Positions 7,142-12,855 are shown, numbered from the stretch's first letter. The stretch: DNA of 13,634 nt from JBJSXF01 sp046086225 (GCA_046086225.1 JBJSXF010000129.1:1-13634), one strand, 5' to 3'. A program made the numbers and translations. Notes: generated from the sequence alone by a model not told the origin.

Positions 7142-8226
7142 CCGCGGTGCCGACCGGGACGGCCGTCGACCAGGTGCTCGTCACTGCTGCGCCCGGTGAC
7201 GCGATCACGAACCTGGCCCGGTCGCTGCGACCGGTGTTCGAGCGCATCGGCCCGTCCCGGCTGTTCGCCCGCAACATCGATCCCGCGCTCGCCGACGAGG
7301 TGACGGCCCTCGACGCGTATCCCGAGCGGTCGGGGGGTCGCGTGATCGTGTTCCACGCGTCGATCGGTGAGCCCGTCGTGCACCGGTTCTTGCGTGAGCG
7401 ATCCGAGCCAGTGGTGCTCGTGTACCACAACATCACTCCGGCCGAGCACTTCGCGCCGTGGGACCCCGGCTTCGCCGCGCTCCTCGCCGAAGGCCGCCGC
7501 GAGGTCGAGGCGCTGCGGCCGCGGGTCGCGCGTGCCCTCGCCGACTCGCCGTACAACGCCCGCGAGCTTGCGGCGATGGGCTACGACGACGTCGTCGTGG
7601 TGCCACCGGCGCTGGACGGTCGTCGGCTGCACGCCGTCGCCCCGTCGACCGCGGCGCGGGCCCGGGCCTACGCCGTGCCCGCACCGCTCGTGCTCTGCGT
7701 CGCCCAGCTGCTGCCGCACAAGCGTCCCGACTTCCTGATCGAGGCGATGCACGTCGCCCGCACGTATCTCGGCTTCCCGGGAACGCTGTGCCTCGTCGGG
7801 CACCAGCGCGTGGCGCCCTACGCCCGCGCGGTCCGTCGGCAGATCGCTGAGCTCGGCGTCACGGGGGTCGATCTGATGGGACCGGTCGACGACGACTTCC
7901 TCACGGCGCTCTACCGCACGGCCGATGTCGTCGTGTCGGCGAGCGAGCACGAGGGCTTCTGCCTTCCGCTCATCGAGGCGATGTCGTTCGGGGTGCCGGT
8001 CGTGGCCCGCGCCTGCGCGGCCGTCCCCGAGACCGTGGGTGACGCCGGGATCCTCGTCCCGCCCGGGCGGGGTCCGGCATTCTTCGCCGAGGCGCTCACC
8101 GAGCTGCTCTCCGACACGGCGCTCCAGGAGGAGCTGAGCCGTCGGGGTCGGGACCGGGCGACCGATCTCTGGGGTCGGAACCACGACCGCACGTTGCTCG
8201 CGATCGTTCGGGGCCTGGCGGCGTGA
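7138..8226 (+). CDS. GT-B glycosyltransferase, GT4-like (pair B, right copy)
   Basis: The 362-residue GT4-type enzyme is a paralogue of the gene at 4361-5437. The N-terminal half shows VIVFHASIGEPVVHRFL (69-85), VLVYHNITPAEHFAPWDP (93-110) and ADSPYNARELAAMGYD (135-150). The donor domain shows LVLCVAQLLPHKRPDFLIEA (184-203), LVGHQR, and the E-x7-E motif SEHEGFCLPLIEAMSFGVPVVA with E272 and E280. Two segments, YHNITPA and AVPETVG--G-L, are near identical between the copies, whereas the first 40 residues differ strongly, so the acceptors may differ. The GTG at 7138 overlaps the methyltransferase stop (GTGA, 7138-7141). A GTG three codons later is possible but would lose the overlap. Being soluble, it should act at the cytoplasmic membrane face together with its operon partners. 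Specificity is unknown. Confidence 0.9.
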   Translation: MTAVPTGTAVDQVLVTAAPGDAITNLARSLRPVFERIGPSRLFARNIDPALADEVTALDAYPERSGGRVIVFHASIGEPVVHRFLRERSEPVVLVYHNITPAEHFAPWDPGFAALLAEGRREVEALRPRVARALADSPYNARELAAMGYDDVVVVPPALDGRRLHAVAPSTAARARAYAVPAPLVLCVAQLLPHKRPDFLIEAMHVARTYLGFPGTLCLVGHQRVAPYARAVRRQIAELGVTGVDLMGPVDDDFLTALYRTADVVVSASEHEGFCLPLIEAMSFGVPVVARACAAVPETVGDAGILVPPGRGPAFFAEALTELLSDTALQEELSRRGRDRATDLWGRNHDRTLLAIVRGLAA

Positions 8227-9437
8227 GGCTCTGCTTCGTCTCCCCGCGCTACGGCGAGGACGTTCCCGGTGGCGCCGAGCAGCTCGCCCGCATGTTCGCC
8301 GAGCGCACCGCGGCCCGGGGCCACTCGGTCACGGTCGCGACGACCTGCGCCCGCTCGCACGTCGACTGGGCCGACGCCTCCCCGCCCGGTCGGTCGGAGA
8401 TCGCCGGGGTGACCGTCCACCGATTCCCGGTGGCCCGACCGCGCGACTACGCCGGGTTCGACGCCCTCAACCTGCGGATGGCGACCGGCATCCGCCGGCG
8501 GCCGACCTTCATGCAGGAGGAGTGGATGCGGGCCCAGGGCCCGTGGACGCCCGCGCTCGAGGCCTGGCTGGGTTTGCACGCATCCGGGTTCGATTGCGTC
8601 ATCTGCGTCCCGTACCTCTACTGGACGACCCGGGCGGTGCTGCGAACGGTGCCCGGCCGCTCGGCGGTGCTCATGCACCCGGCCATCCACGACGAGGCCG
8701 TGCTGCAGATGTCGATCTTCGACCGGATGTTCCGGGCTACGGATGCGTTCGCGCTCTCGACCCCCGAGGAGGTCGACCTCATCCGGTCGCGCTTCGGGTT
8801 CACCCCGCGGGGCGCGGTCGTCGGCATCGGGATCGAAGCCGGGCGCGGTGACGGGGCCCGGTTCCGTGCGGACCGGGGGCTGGGTGATGCGCCCTACCTC
8901 TGCTACGTCGGGCGGGTGCAGGCCGCGAAGGGCGCGGGCGAACTGGTCGACTTCTTCGTCGCGTACAAGGAACGGCACCCGGGCTCCGATCTGCGGCTCG
9001 TGCTCGTGGGCGAACCGCTCCTGCCCGTGCCCGAGCGTGAGGACATCGTGGTGACCGGGTTCGTCGACGATGTCGCTCGCGACGACGCCGTGGCCGGTGC
9101 GCTCGCGCTCGTGATGCCCTCCTACTACGAGAGCTTCTCGATCGTGCTGGCCGATGCCTTCGCCCGCGGTCGTCCGGCTCTTGTTCAGGCCGCCTGCCCC
9201 GCGCTCGCGGGTCAGGCCCGCCGGAGCGCGGCCGCGATCCCGTACCGGGGTTTCGCCGCGTTCGAGGTTGCGGTCGACGAGCTGCTCGGGAACCCGGATC
9301 TCGCCGACGCGATGGGGGCGGCCGGGCGGGAGTACGTCCGCCGCGAGTACGACTGGGAGGTCGTGCTCGACCGGTACGACGCGCTGCTGGCGGCCACGGT
9401 ACGCGGCGAGGCGCCGCTCGCGGCCGGGTCAGCGTGA
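8223..9437 (+). CDS. GT-B glycosyltransferase, GT4-like (pair A, right copy) with E-x7-D motif
   Basis: The 404-residue enzyme is a paralogue of the gene at 3180-4364. It starts LCFVSPRYGEDVPGGAEQLARM (residues 3-24), followed by TTCARSHVDWADASPPGRSEIAGVTVHRFPV (40-70) and VPYLYWTTRAVL (129-140). The donor domain has LCYVGRVQAAKGAGELVDFF (226-245) and LVLVGEP (259-265). At the place of the E-x7-E motif it reads YESFSIVLADA, with E303 and D311, so the second glutamate is an aspartate. That residue normally contacts the donor ribose, and Asp is a conservative but notable change. The GTG at 8223 overlaps the previous TGA as GTGA. The 3' end overlaps the convergent polyprenyl-phosphate glycosyltransferase gene by 9 bp (9429-9437). 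It is likely still active, since the other donor-domain motifs are kept. Sugar and linkage are unknown. Confidence 0.9.
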   Translation: MRLCFVSPRYGEDVPGGAEQLARMFAERTAARGHSVTVATTCARSHVDWADASPPGRSEIAGVTVHRFPVARPRDYAGFDALNLRMATGIRRRPTFMQEEWMRAQGPWTPALEAWLGLHASGFDCVICVPYLYWTTRAVLRTVPGRSAVLMHPAIHDEAVLQMSIFDRMFRATDAFALSTPEEVDLIRSRFGFTPRGAVVGIGIEAGRGDGARFRADRGLGDAPYLCYVGRVQAAKGAGELVDFFVAYKERHPGSDLRLVLVGEPLLPVPEREDIVVTGFVDDVARDDAVAGALALVMPSYYESFSIVLADAFARGRPALVQAACPALAGQARRSAAAIPYRGFAAFEVAVDELLGNPDLADAMGAAGREYVRREYDWEVVLDRYDALLAATVRGEAPLAAGSA

Positions 9438-10334
9438 CGCGGGGGGCACCTCGTGCTCCGGGCGGGTCACCCGGACGATGAGGTCGGCGAGCAGCCCGAT
9501 CATGAGCACCTGGAACGCGGCGAAGAGCAGCAGCAGGGTGTTCGTCGTCACCCGGAAGTCGTAGCGGGCCAGGTCGAAGCCGAGCTTGGCGAGACCGACG
9601 AGGCCCATCAGCATCCCGACCGGCATGAACACGCGCAGCGGTTCGTAGGAAAGGATCATGCGGATCACCTGCACGGCGTATCGGCGGGTGTCGGCGAGCG
9701 GACGGAACTTCGAGCGGCCGGCCCGCTTGGCGTACGGGATGGGCAGGTAGCCGACGGTGTAGCCCCCGGCCAGGAAGCTCATCGTCATCGTCGTGACGCA
9801 CGAGAAGCCGGGCGGCAGGTTGCGCAGGTATTGGCGGGCGACGTCGGTGCGGAACGCCCGGAAGCCCGAGTTGAGGTCGGGGATCTCGGTCTTGGAGAGG
9901 AACTCGGCGAGCTTGCGGATCAGCCACTTGGCCGGGACCCGCAGTCCCTTCATCGTCCCCTCCTCGGTGGTGCGGGCGCCGACCACTTGATCGCAGCCGT
10001 CGAGCGCCCGGACCAGCTCGGGGATCGTGTCGTTCGGGTAGGTCATGTCGACGTCGGTCCAGACGGTGACCCGGCCCCGGGCGGCGGCGGTGCCGGCCTT
10101 GCGGGCCGAGCCCGAACCCCGGTTGCGGGTGAAGGCGATGATCCGCAGACCGCCGAGCTCCCGGGCGAGGTCGACGGAGCCGTCGGTGGACCCGTCGTCG
10201 ACGACGATGATCTCGTAGGTGAGCCCGGAGGCGTCCATGGTGGCCCGGATGCGCTCGACCTCGGGGCCGAGGTTGTCGCGCTCGTTGAAGACGGGCAGCA
10301 CGATCGAGACGTCGAGTTCGTGCTCCGTGGTCAT
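9429..10334 (-). CDS. GT2 polyprenyl-phosphate glycosyltransferase (DPM1/GtrB type) with two membrane helices
   Basis: The 301-residue GT-A enzyme probably transfers a sugar from a nucleotide donor to undecaprenyl phosphate at the inner face of the membrane, giving a lipid-linked donor for later glycosylation outside. Motifs: DVSIVLPVFNERDNL (8-22), VDDGSTDGS (45-53), NRGSGSARKAG (71-81), the metal-binding DxD in TDVDMTYP (D94, D96), DLNSGFRAFR (153-162) and the basic KRAGRSKFRPL (203-213). Two C-terminal hydrophobic helices at about 235-254 and 264-288 anchor it, as in GtrB-like enzymes. It is encoded alone, convergent with and overlapping the end of the right glycosyltransferase operon by 9 bp. 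The ATG at 10334 is supported by alignment of the family start and by a TATCCT box 9 nt upstream. It could serve this glycan or protein/lipid mannosylation elsewhere in the cell. Confidence 0.92.
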   Translation of the reverse strand: MTTEHELDVSIVLPVFNERDNLGPEVERIRATMDASGLTYEIIVVDDGSTDGSVDLARELGGLRIIAFTRNRGSGSARKAGTAAARGRVTVWTDVDMTYPNDTIPELVRALDGCDQVVGARTTEEGTMKGLRVPAKWLIRKLAEFLSKTEIPDLNSGFRAFRTDVARQYLRNLPPGFSCVTTMTMSFLAGGYTVGYLPIPYAKRAGRSKFRPLADTRRYAVQVIRMILSYEPLRVFMPVGMLMGLVGLAKLGFDLARYDFRVTTNTLLLLFAAFQVLMIGLLADLIVRVTRPEHEVPPASR

Positions 10335-10372
10335 CGGGAACCGAGGATAGCGATGCCGGTGACGGGTTCCCG
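10335..10372 (-). promoter_or_regulatory. Promoter of the polyprenyl-phosphate glycosyltransferase flanked by an 8-bp inverted repeat
   Basis: On the minus strand a TATCCT -10 box (10349 down to 10344) precedes the ATG at 10334 by 9 nt, so the mRNA would be leaderless or carry 1-3 bases. It is framed by a perfect inverted repeat, CGGGAACC at 10335-10342 and GGTTCCCG at 10365-10372, whose centres are 30 bp apart, about three helical turns. One arm sits between the -10 box and the start codon and the other upstream of the -10. That is a plausible operator for a dimeric repressor, although no regulator gene is present to pair with it. The sites are seen; their use is inferred. Confidence 0.4.
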
Positions 10373-10420
10373 GGGACCGCGAGTTGCGACCGGGGTGCCC
10401 GGTGGCGTAGCACCGCGGTC

Positions 10421-10840
10421 GTGGCTGTCGTGACCGCCTTCCTCGTCGTCGGCCTCGCCTGCGCCATCGCGGCCGGATTCGTGATCCGCGAGGCCGCTCG
10501 GATGGCGGCCGAGCCGCCGCCGCCGGTCTACGACCTCGAGGAGGCCTACGAGTGGGTGGTTGATCGGCTCCCCGACGTCGTCGCCGCCACCGTGACCCCC
10601 GATGACGTGCGGCTCATCCTCGATGTGCAGGCCGAGCACCTCCGGGCCCTCGGCGCGGGCGCCGAGACGGCACGCGTTCTCGGCGCGGCCGAGATGATCG
10701 ACGACATCGTCGAGCGGGCCGCGGCCCGGGGGGAGCGGTTCCTGCCCGAGCAGGTGGCGGCTGTCGTCGACACTCAGCTCGAGTACCTGCGGGATCTCGG
10801 CGCCGTCGGCCCGCCCGCCGATCCGCCGACCGCGTCCTGA
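10421..10840 (+). CDS. Small membrane-anchored protein of unknown function
   Basis: The 139-residue protein has an N-terminal membrane helix (about residues 2-22, VVTAFLVVGLACAIAAGFVI) followed by basic residues and a Pro-rich linker (AAEPPPPVYDLEEA, about 29-42). The helical cytoplasmic domain contains two similar-looking segments, DDVRLILDVQAEHLRALGA and EQVAAVVDTQLEYLRDLGAVG, each of the form (D/E)-x-V-x-x-(I/V)-(L/V)-D-x-Q-x-E-x-L-R-x-L-G-A, so the domain may have arisen from an internal duplication. I associate the pattern with uncharacterised actinobacterial proteins but know no function. The GTG at 10421 is the first start after an in-frame break. A weak -10-like TAGCAC (10408-10413) lies 7 nt upstream. 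It is divergent from the polyprenyl-phosphate glycosyltransferase gene with an 86-bp gap. Confidence 0.75.
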   Translation: MAVVTAFLVVGLACAIAAGFVIREAARMAAEPPPPVYDLEEAYEWVVDRLPDVVAATVTPDDVRLILDVQAEHLRALGAGAETARVLGAAEMIDDIVERAAARGERFLPEQVAAVVDTQLEYLRDLGAVGPPADPPTAS

Positions 10841-10902
10841 CCCGTCGGCGTCCGGGCTCCTCTCGGTCCCGTCCGAGCCGTGATCGGCGGGGTCGGATCT
10901 GG

Positions 10903-10908
10903 TACAAC
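10903..10908 (+). promoter_or_regulatory. Candidate -10 box (TACAAC) for the structured leader
   Basis: TACAAC, preceded by TGG, is a reasonable actinobacterial -10 box. Transcription would start near 10915, a few bases before the Shine-Dalgarno-like tract at 10920. The TGATCG at 10881 is a possible weak -35 with a spacing of about 16-17 bp. This is the only convincing promoter-like sequence in the 367-bp gap between the neighbouring annotated genes. Evidence is by pattern only. Confidence 0.4.
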
Positions 10909-10919
10909 GGCGGGACCGG

Positions 10920-10935
10920 AGAAGGGAGGTGGTCC
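10920..10935 (+). promoter_or_regulatory. Extended Shine-Dalgarno tract, pairs over 16 nt with the 16S rRNA 3' tail
   Basis: The tract AGAAGGGAGGTGGTCC differs from the exact complement of the usual bacterial 16S rRNA 3' end (GGAUCACCUCCUUUCU) at two positions only, 10924 and 10932. Both are A-to-G changes that still allow G-U pairing, so all 16 positions can pair. Ordinary ribosome binding sites use 4-7 pairs, and no other gene in this window has a strong site. It lies 5 bases before the ATG of a 13-codon ORF, with the GGAGG core 11 bases away. A second GGAGGTG occurs inside that ORF at 10964-10970. Confidence 0.7.
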
Positions 10936-10940
10936 AGCAC

Positions 10941-10982
10941 ATGCACGATAAATCTGGGACCCCGGAGGTGCGCGGCCGTTAG
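10941..10982 (+). CDS. 13-codon leader ORF (MHDKSGTPEVRGR)
   Basis: ATG at 10941 to TAG at 10980-10982 encodes MHDKSGTPEVRGR. It has the strongest ribosome binding tract in the window, and its stop codon falls at the base of the first hairpin of the leader (10982-11003). That geometry, a translated short ORF ending at a hairpin, is seen in attenuators and in translation-coupled leaders. The peptide has no run of one amino acid that would point to a classic amino-acid attenuator, but it contains uncommon codons for this composition (AAA, TCT). It may instead be the translated part of a regulatory RNA. Conservation of the peptide would have to be shown by comparison. Confidence 0.5.
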   Translation: MHDKSGTPEVRGR

Positions 10983-11178
10983 GTCGGCGCGACTGGACCG
11001 ACCGGCGGAGATCCGCCGTCGCACCGCCGTCGTCATCCCGGGAATGGTCCCTCCGGATGAGCATGACGACGGATTCGCATCGAGGTCGCTCCCGGGTGCA
11101 CCGGGTGGCGGCTCCGGTGCGGCCAGGCAAGGCAGTCGAACGGGCCGGGGGGCGTGCGCCACGGCGAGCGCCCCCCGG
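10982..11178 (+). ncRNA. Structured leader RNA with a series of hairpins upstream of the 72-residue protein gene
   Basis: Successive perfect inverted repeats cover this stretch. H1 is GGTCGG/CCGACC (10982-10987 and 10998-11003). H2 is GGCGG/CCGCC around an AGAT loop (11004-11017). H3 is a 10-bp stem, CCGTCGTCAT/ATGACGACGG (11027-11036 and 11063-11072), whose 26-nt loop holds GGGA-ATGG-TCCC (11040-11051). H4 is either CCCGG/CCGGG (11091-11105) or the exclusive alternative GCACCGG/CCGGTGC (11098-11104 and 11114-11120). H5 is CCGGGGGGCG/CGCCCCCCGG (11145-11154 and 11169-11178). The alternative pairings at H4 would permit a switch. I do not recognise a known riboswitch class. The region could be a cis-regulatory leader for 11208-11426 or an independent small RNA. 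Confidence 0.5.
11145..11178 (+). terminator. 10-bp all-GC hairpin before the 72-residue protein gene, terminator- or attenuator-like
   Basis: Arms CCGGGGGGCG and CGCCCCCCGG pair perfectly around a 14-nt loop and can extend outward through G-U pairs. There is no run of T after the stem (TTCCCGTTCCCC follows), so a classic intrinsic terminator is not supported, although actinobacteria can terminate at hairpins lacking a U-tract. The stem ends 29 bases before the ATG at 11208, so it could control read-through into that gene or its translation. The structure is seen; its role is uncertain. Confidence 0.35.
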
Positions 11179-11207
11179 TTCCCGTTCCCCGAGCAGATGA
11201 GCACACC

Positions 11208-11426
11208 ATGAGCCGTCCGACGCGCTTCGAGCACTACCGCTACCTCGGCGACAAGCGAACCCTCGTCGTGTACGACCTCGACCGGTACGGCTCCGATCCC
11301 GAGGTCACCGCCGCGGTGGACGACATCCTCGTCGCCGAGACGTTCCTGGCGTTCGGTCCCGACACGCTGGCCGAGGCTCGCAACCGCGGCTACCGGCCCG
11401 CTCGTTCGACCGACGCCGACGCCTAG
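11208..11426 (+). CDS. 72-residue conserved-looking small protein of unknown function
   Basis: The protein begins MSRPTRFEHYRYLGDKRTLVVYDLD and ends FLAFGPDTLAEARNRGYRPARS. The pattern of a YLGDKRT-VVYDLD strand pair, a short helix (VTAAVDDILVAETF) and F-x-PDTL-x-EA-x-x-x-GY recalls small uncharacterised actinobacterial proteins that end in PDTL-EA--RGY-NC, but here the C-terminal Cys residues of that type are missing. It has no signal peptide or membrane segment. The ATG at 11208 was chosen because the alternative in-frame GTG at 11154 lies inside the left arm of the strong hairpin and adds residues unlike the rest. Ribosome binding sequence is weak (GAG at 11191). It follows the structured leader (10920-11178) and is likely its regulated gene. 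It ends 25 bp before the convergent DUF1802 gene. Function unknown. Confidence 0.65.
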   Translation: MSRPTRFEHYRYLGDKRTLVVYDLDRYGSDPEVTAAVDDILVAETFLAFGPDTLAEARNRGYRPARSTDADA

Positions 11427-11450
11427 CCCCGGATCGCTCGTGCCGCCCCG

Positions 11451-12086
11451 TCAGCGGGGTTCGGGCGGGCCGGTCCAGCACTCGGTGGGCAGGGCGGCCC
11501 GCACCCCGGCGAGCCGGGCGGCGAACGCCTCGTCGGAGAGGGCGGGGCGCGATCCGACGGCCTTCGGATCGGCGGGCAGGGCGTCGTAGTCGACCCATGA
11601 CGTGCAGCCGCCGTAGGAATCCCGCCAGGGGATCGTGATCGGCTCGTCGAGCACGTGGACCCGGAGCGCGAGCACGGTGAGCGGATCGCGACGCTTCCAC
11701 CGGAAGCGGGAGACCACGTAGTCGCGCGACCAGATGCTCTTCGTCGCAACGGCCTCGACCTGCTCGGGCTCGGTGACGCTCGCGGTGTCGACGATCTCGG
11801 CCCAGCCCGGGACGGTCACCGGCCCGCCGACCGGCGAACCGGACGCCAGTTCGATCCGGTGCGCGTAGGCCGGGGCGAGCAGGGTGGTGTCCTGGTGTTC
11901 GACCGTGGGGGAGAGCCAGCACCGGTCGGTGGGGACCGAGAACCGACGGCCGTCCTCGCGCAGGCCACCCTTGCGGATGTCGACGATCTGCTCGCCGGCG
12001 AGGAGCGCGTGGACGATCACCGCCCACTCCTTCAGCCCGGGCATTCCGGCGGCTTCCGTCGCTCCGTTCGGCACCGCACCGGTCAT
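11451..12086 (-). CDS. DUF1802 family protein
   Basis: The 211-residue protein matches the pattern of DUF1802: GLKEWAVIVHALLAGEQIVDIRKGGLRE (residues 17-44), RFSVPTDRCWLSPTVEHQ (48-65, the PT-EHQ motif), and the late segment SRDYVVSRFRWKRRDPLTVLALRVHVLDEP. The family is widespread, of about this length, and without an assigned biochemical role. Some resemblance of its early region to restriction-endonuclease-like or RNA-binding folds has been suggested in general terms, but I would not assign an activity. The ATG at 12086 is supported by a TATCCT -10 box exactly 7 nt upstream (12099 down to 12094), the leaderless arrangement. A later ATG at 12044 (MPGLKEW) is the alternative. It is divergent from the hydrolase-like gene and unlikely to belong to the glycan pathway. 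Confidence 0.85.
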   Translation of the reverse strand: MTGAVPNGATEAAGMPGLKEWAVIVHALLAGEQIVDIRKGGLREDGRRFSVPTDRCWLSPTVEHQDTTLLAPAYAHRIELASGSPVGGPVTVPGWAEIVDTASVTEPEQVEAVATKSIWSRDYVVSRFRWKRRDPLTVLALRVHVLDEPITIPWRDSYGGCTSWVDYDALPADPKAVGSRPALSDEAFAARLAGVRAALPTECWTGPPEPR

Positions 12087-12093
12087 GCGGGCC

Positions 12094-12101
12094 AGGATAA
12101 C
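12094..12101. promoter_or_regulatory. Shared -10 element between the divergent DUF1802 and hydrolase-like genes
   Basis: On the minus strand this reads TATCCT followed by 7 nt and the ATG at 12086, a textbook leaderless promoter. On the plus strand the same bases give GATAAC (12096-12101), a weak -10-like sequence close to the GTG at 12106. The start codons are only 19 bp apart, so the polymerase footprints in the two directions must overlap. Confidence 0.5.
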
Positions 12102-12105
12102 GACG

Positions 12106-12855
12106 GTGCACATCGAGGAGATCGTCTCGGAAGGCCTGCGGCTCGGCGCCCATTCGGCGCGTCCGCCCGGAACCGGTCGGGTTCCCGCCCTGCTCGTGCT
12201 GCCCGGATTCCCGCGCGGAGTCGGAGGCGCCGCAACGCTCGGCAACACCGATCAGACCCTGTGCGACCGGGTCGCCCGCGACGCGGGCTGGGCCGCGCTG
12301 ACGTTCACGTTCCGGGGCACGGGCACCTCGGAGGGCGACTTCTCGATCGACGGCTGGCGCGCCGACGTCCGTGCCGCGGTCGACGCCCTGTCGGCGCGCA
12401 CCGACATCACCGGGGTGTGGATCGCAGGCTTCCGGCTCGGCGGGACCCTGGCTGTCCTGGCGGCGGCCGCCGACCCGCGGATCCGCGGTATCGCCACGTT
12501 CGCGGCACCGGCTGCGCTCACGACATGGGTCGCCGATCCGCAGTGGTTCCTCGAGTACGCGCGGCGCACCGGGGTGCTGCGCACGCCGGGATTCCCGCCC
12601 GATCCCGACGCCTGGATCCGGGCGATCGCCGAGGTGGACCCGGTGGCGGCCGCACCCCGGGTCGCACCGCGACCCTGGCTGCTCGTGCACGGGAGCGACG
12701 ACGACGTCGTTCCCGTCGAGGACGCGCGTCGCCTCGCGGCTGCGGCCGGTGCGCAGGTGGAGGTGCGGATCATCCCGAACGGTCCGCACCGGCTCCGGCA
12801 CGACCCGCGTGCGGTCGCCGCGCTGCTCGGATGGTTGGACCGCCGCGAGCCCTGA
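12106..12855 (+). CDS. Alpha/beta-hydrolase-fold protein lacking the nucleophile serine
   Basis: The 249-residue protein has the usual core: LVLPGFPRGVGG (30-41, oxyanion-loop region), LTFTFRGTGTSEGDF (65-79, like the peptidase S9/S15-type 'RG-G-S-G' loop), a lid-like segment at about 134-170 (APAALTTWVADPQWFLEY), the acid strand WLLVHGSDDDVVP (191-203, candidate Asp near 199) and the C-terminal His (NGPH, H228). At the nucleophile elbow, where G-F-S-x-G-G is expected, it reads AGFRLGG (107-113) with Arg110 in place of Ser. It is therefore unlikely to be a serine hydrolase and may bind a ligand or partner. The GTG at 12106 (VHIEEIVSEG) was chosen. The ATG at 12085 is in frame and would add seven residues while overlapping the divergent start by two bases. 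It converges on the epimerase gene with 13 bp between. Confidence 0.82.
   Translation: MHIEEIVSEGLRLGAHSARPPGTGRVPALLVLPGFPRGVGGAATLGNTDQTLCDRVARDAGWAALTFTFRGTGTSEGDFSIDGWRADVRAAVDALSARTDITGVWIAGFRLGGTLAVLAAAADPRIRGIATFAAPAALTTWVADPQWFLEYARRTGVLRTPGFPPDPDAWIRAIAEVDPVAAAPRVAPRPWLLVHGSDDDVVPVEDARRLAAAAGAQVEVRIIPNGPHRLRHDPRAVAALLGWLDRREP

Noticed and set aside
8800..10467. Long minus-strand frame across the right pair-A glycosyltransferase and the polyprenyl-phosphate glycosyltransferase
   Set aside because: It is a shadow frame. The GT2 protein in the adjacent frame has all of its family motifs.
11446..11459. CCCCG-TCAG-CGGGG hairpin at the convergent ends of the 72-residue gene and DUF1802
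   Set aside because: Only 5 bp, overlaps the DUF1802 stop codon, and no T-run on either side. Too weak to call a terminator.
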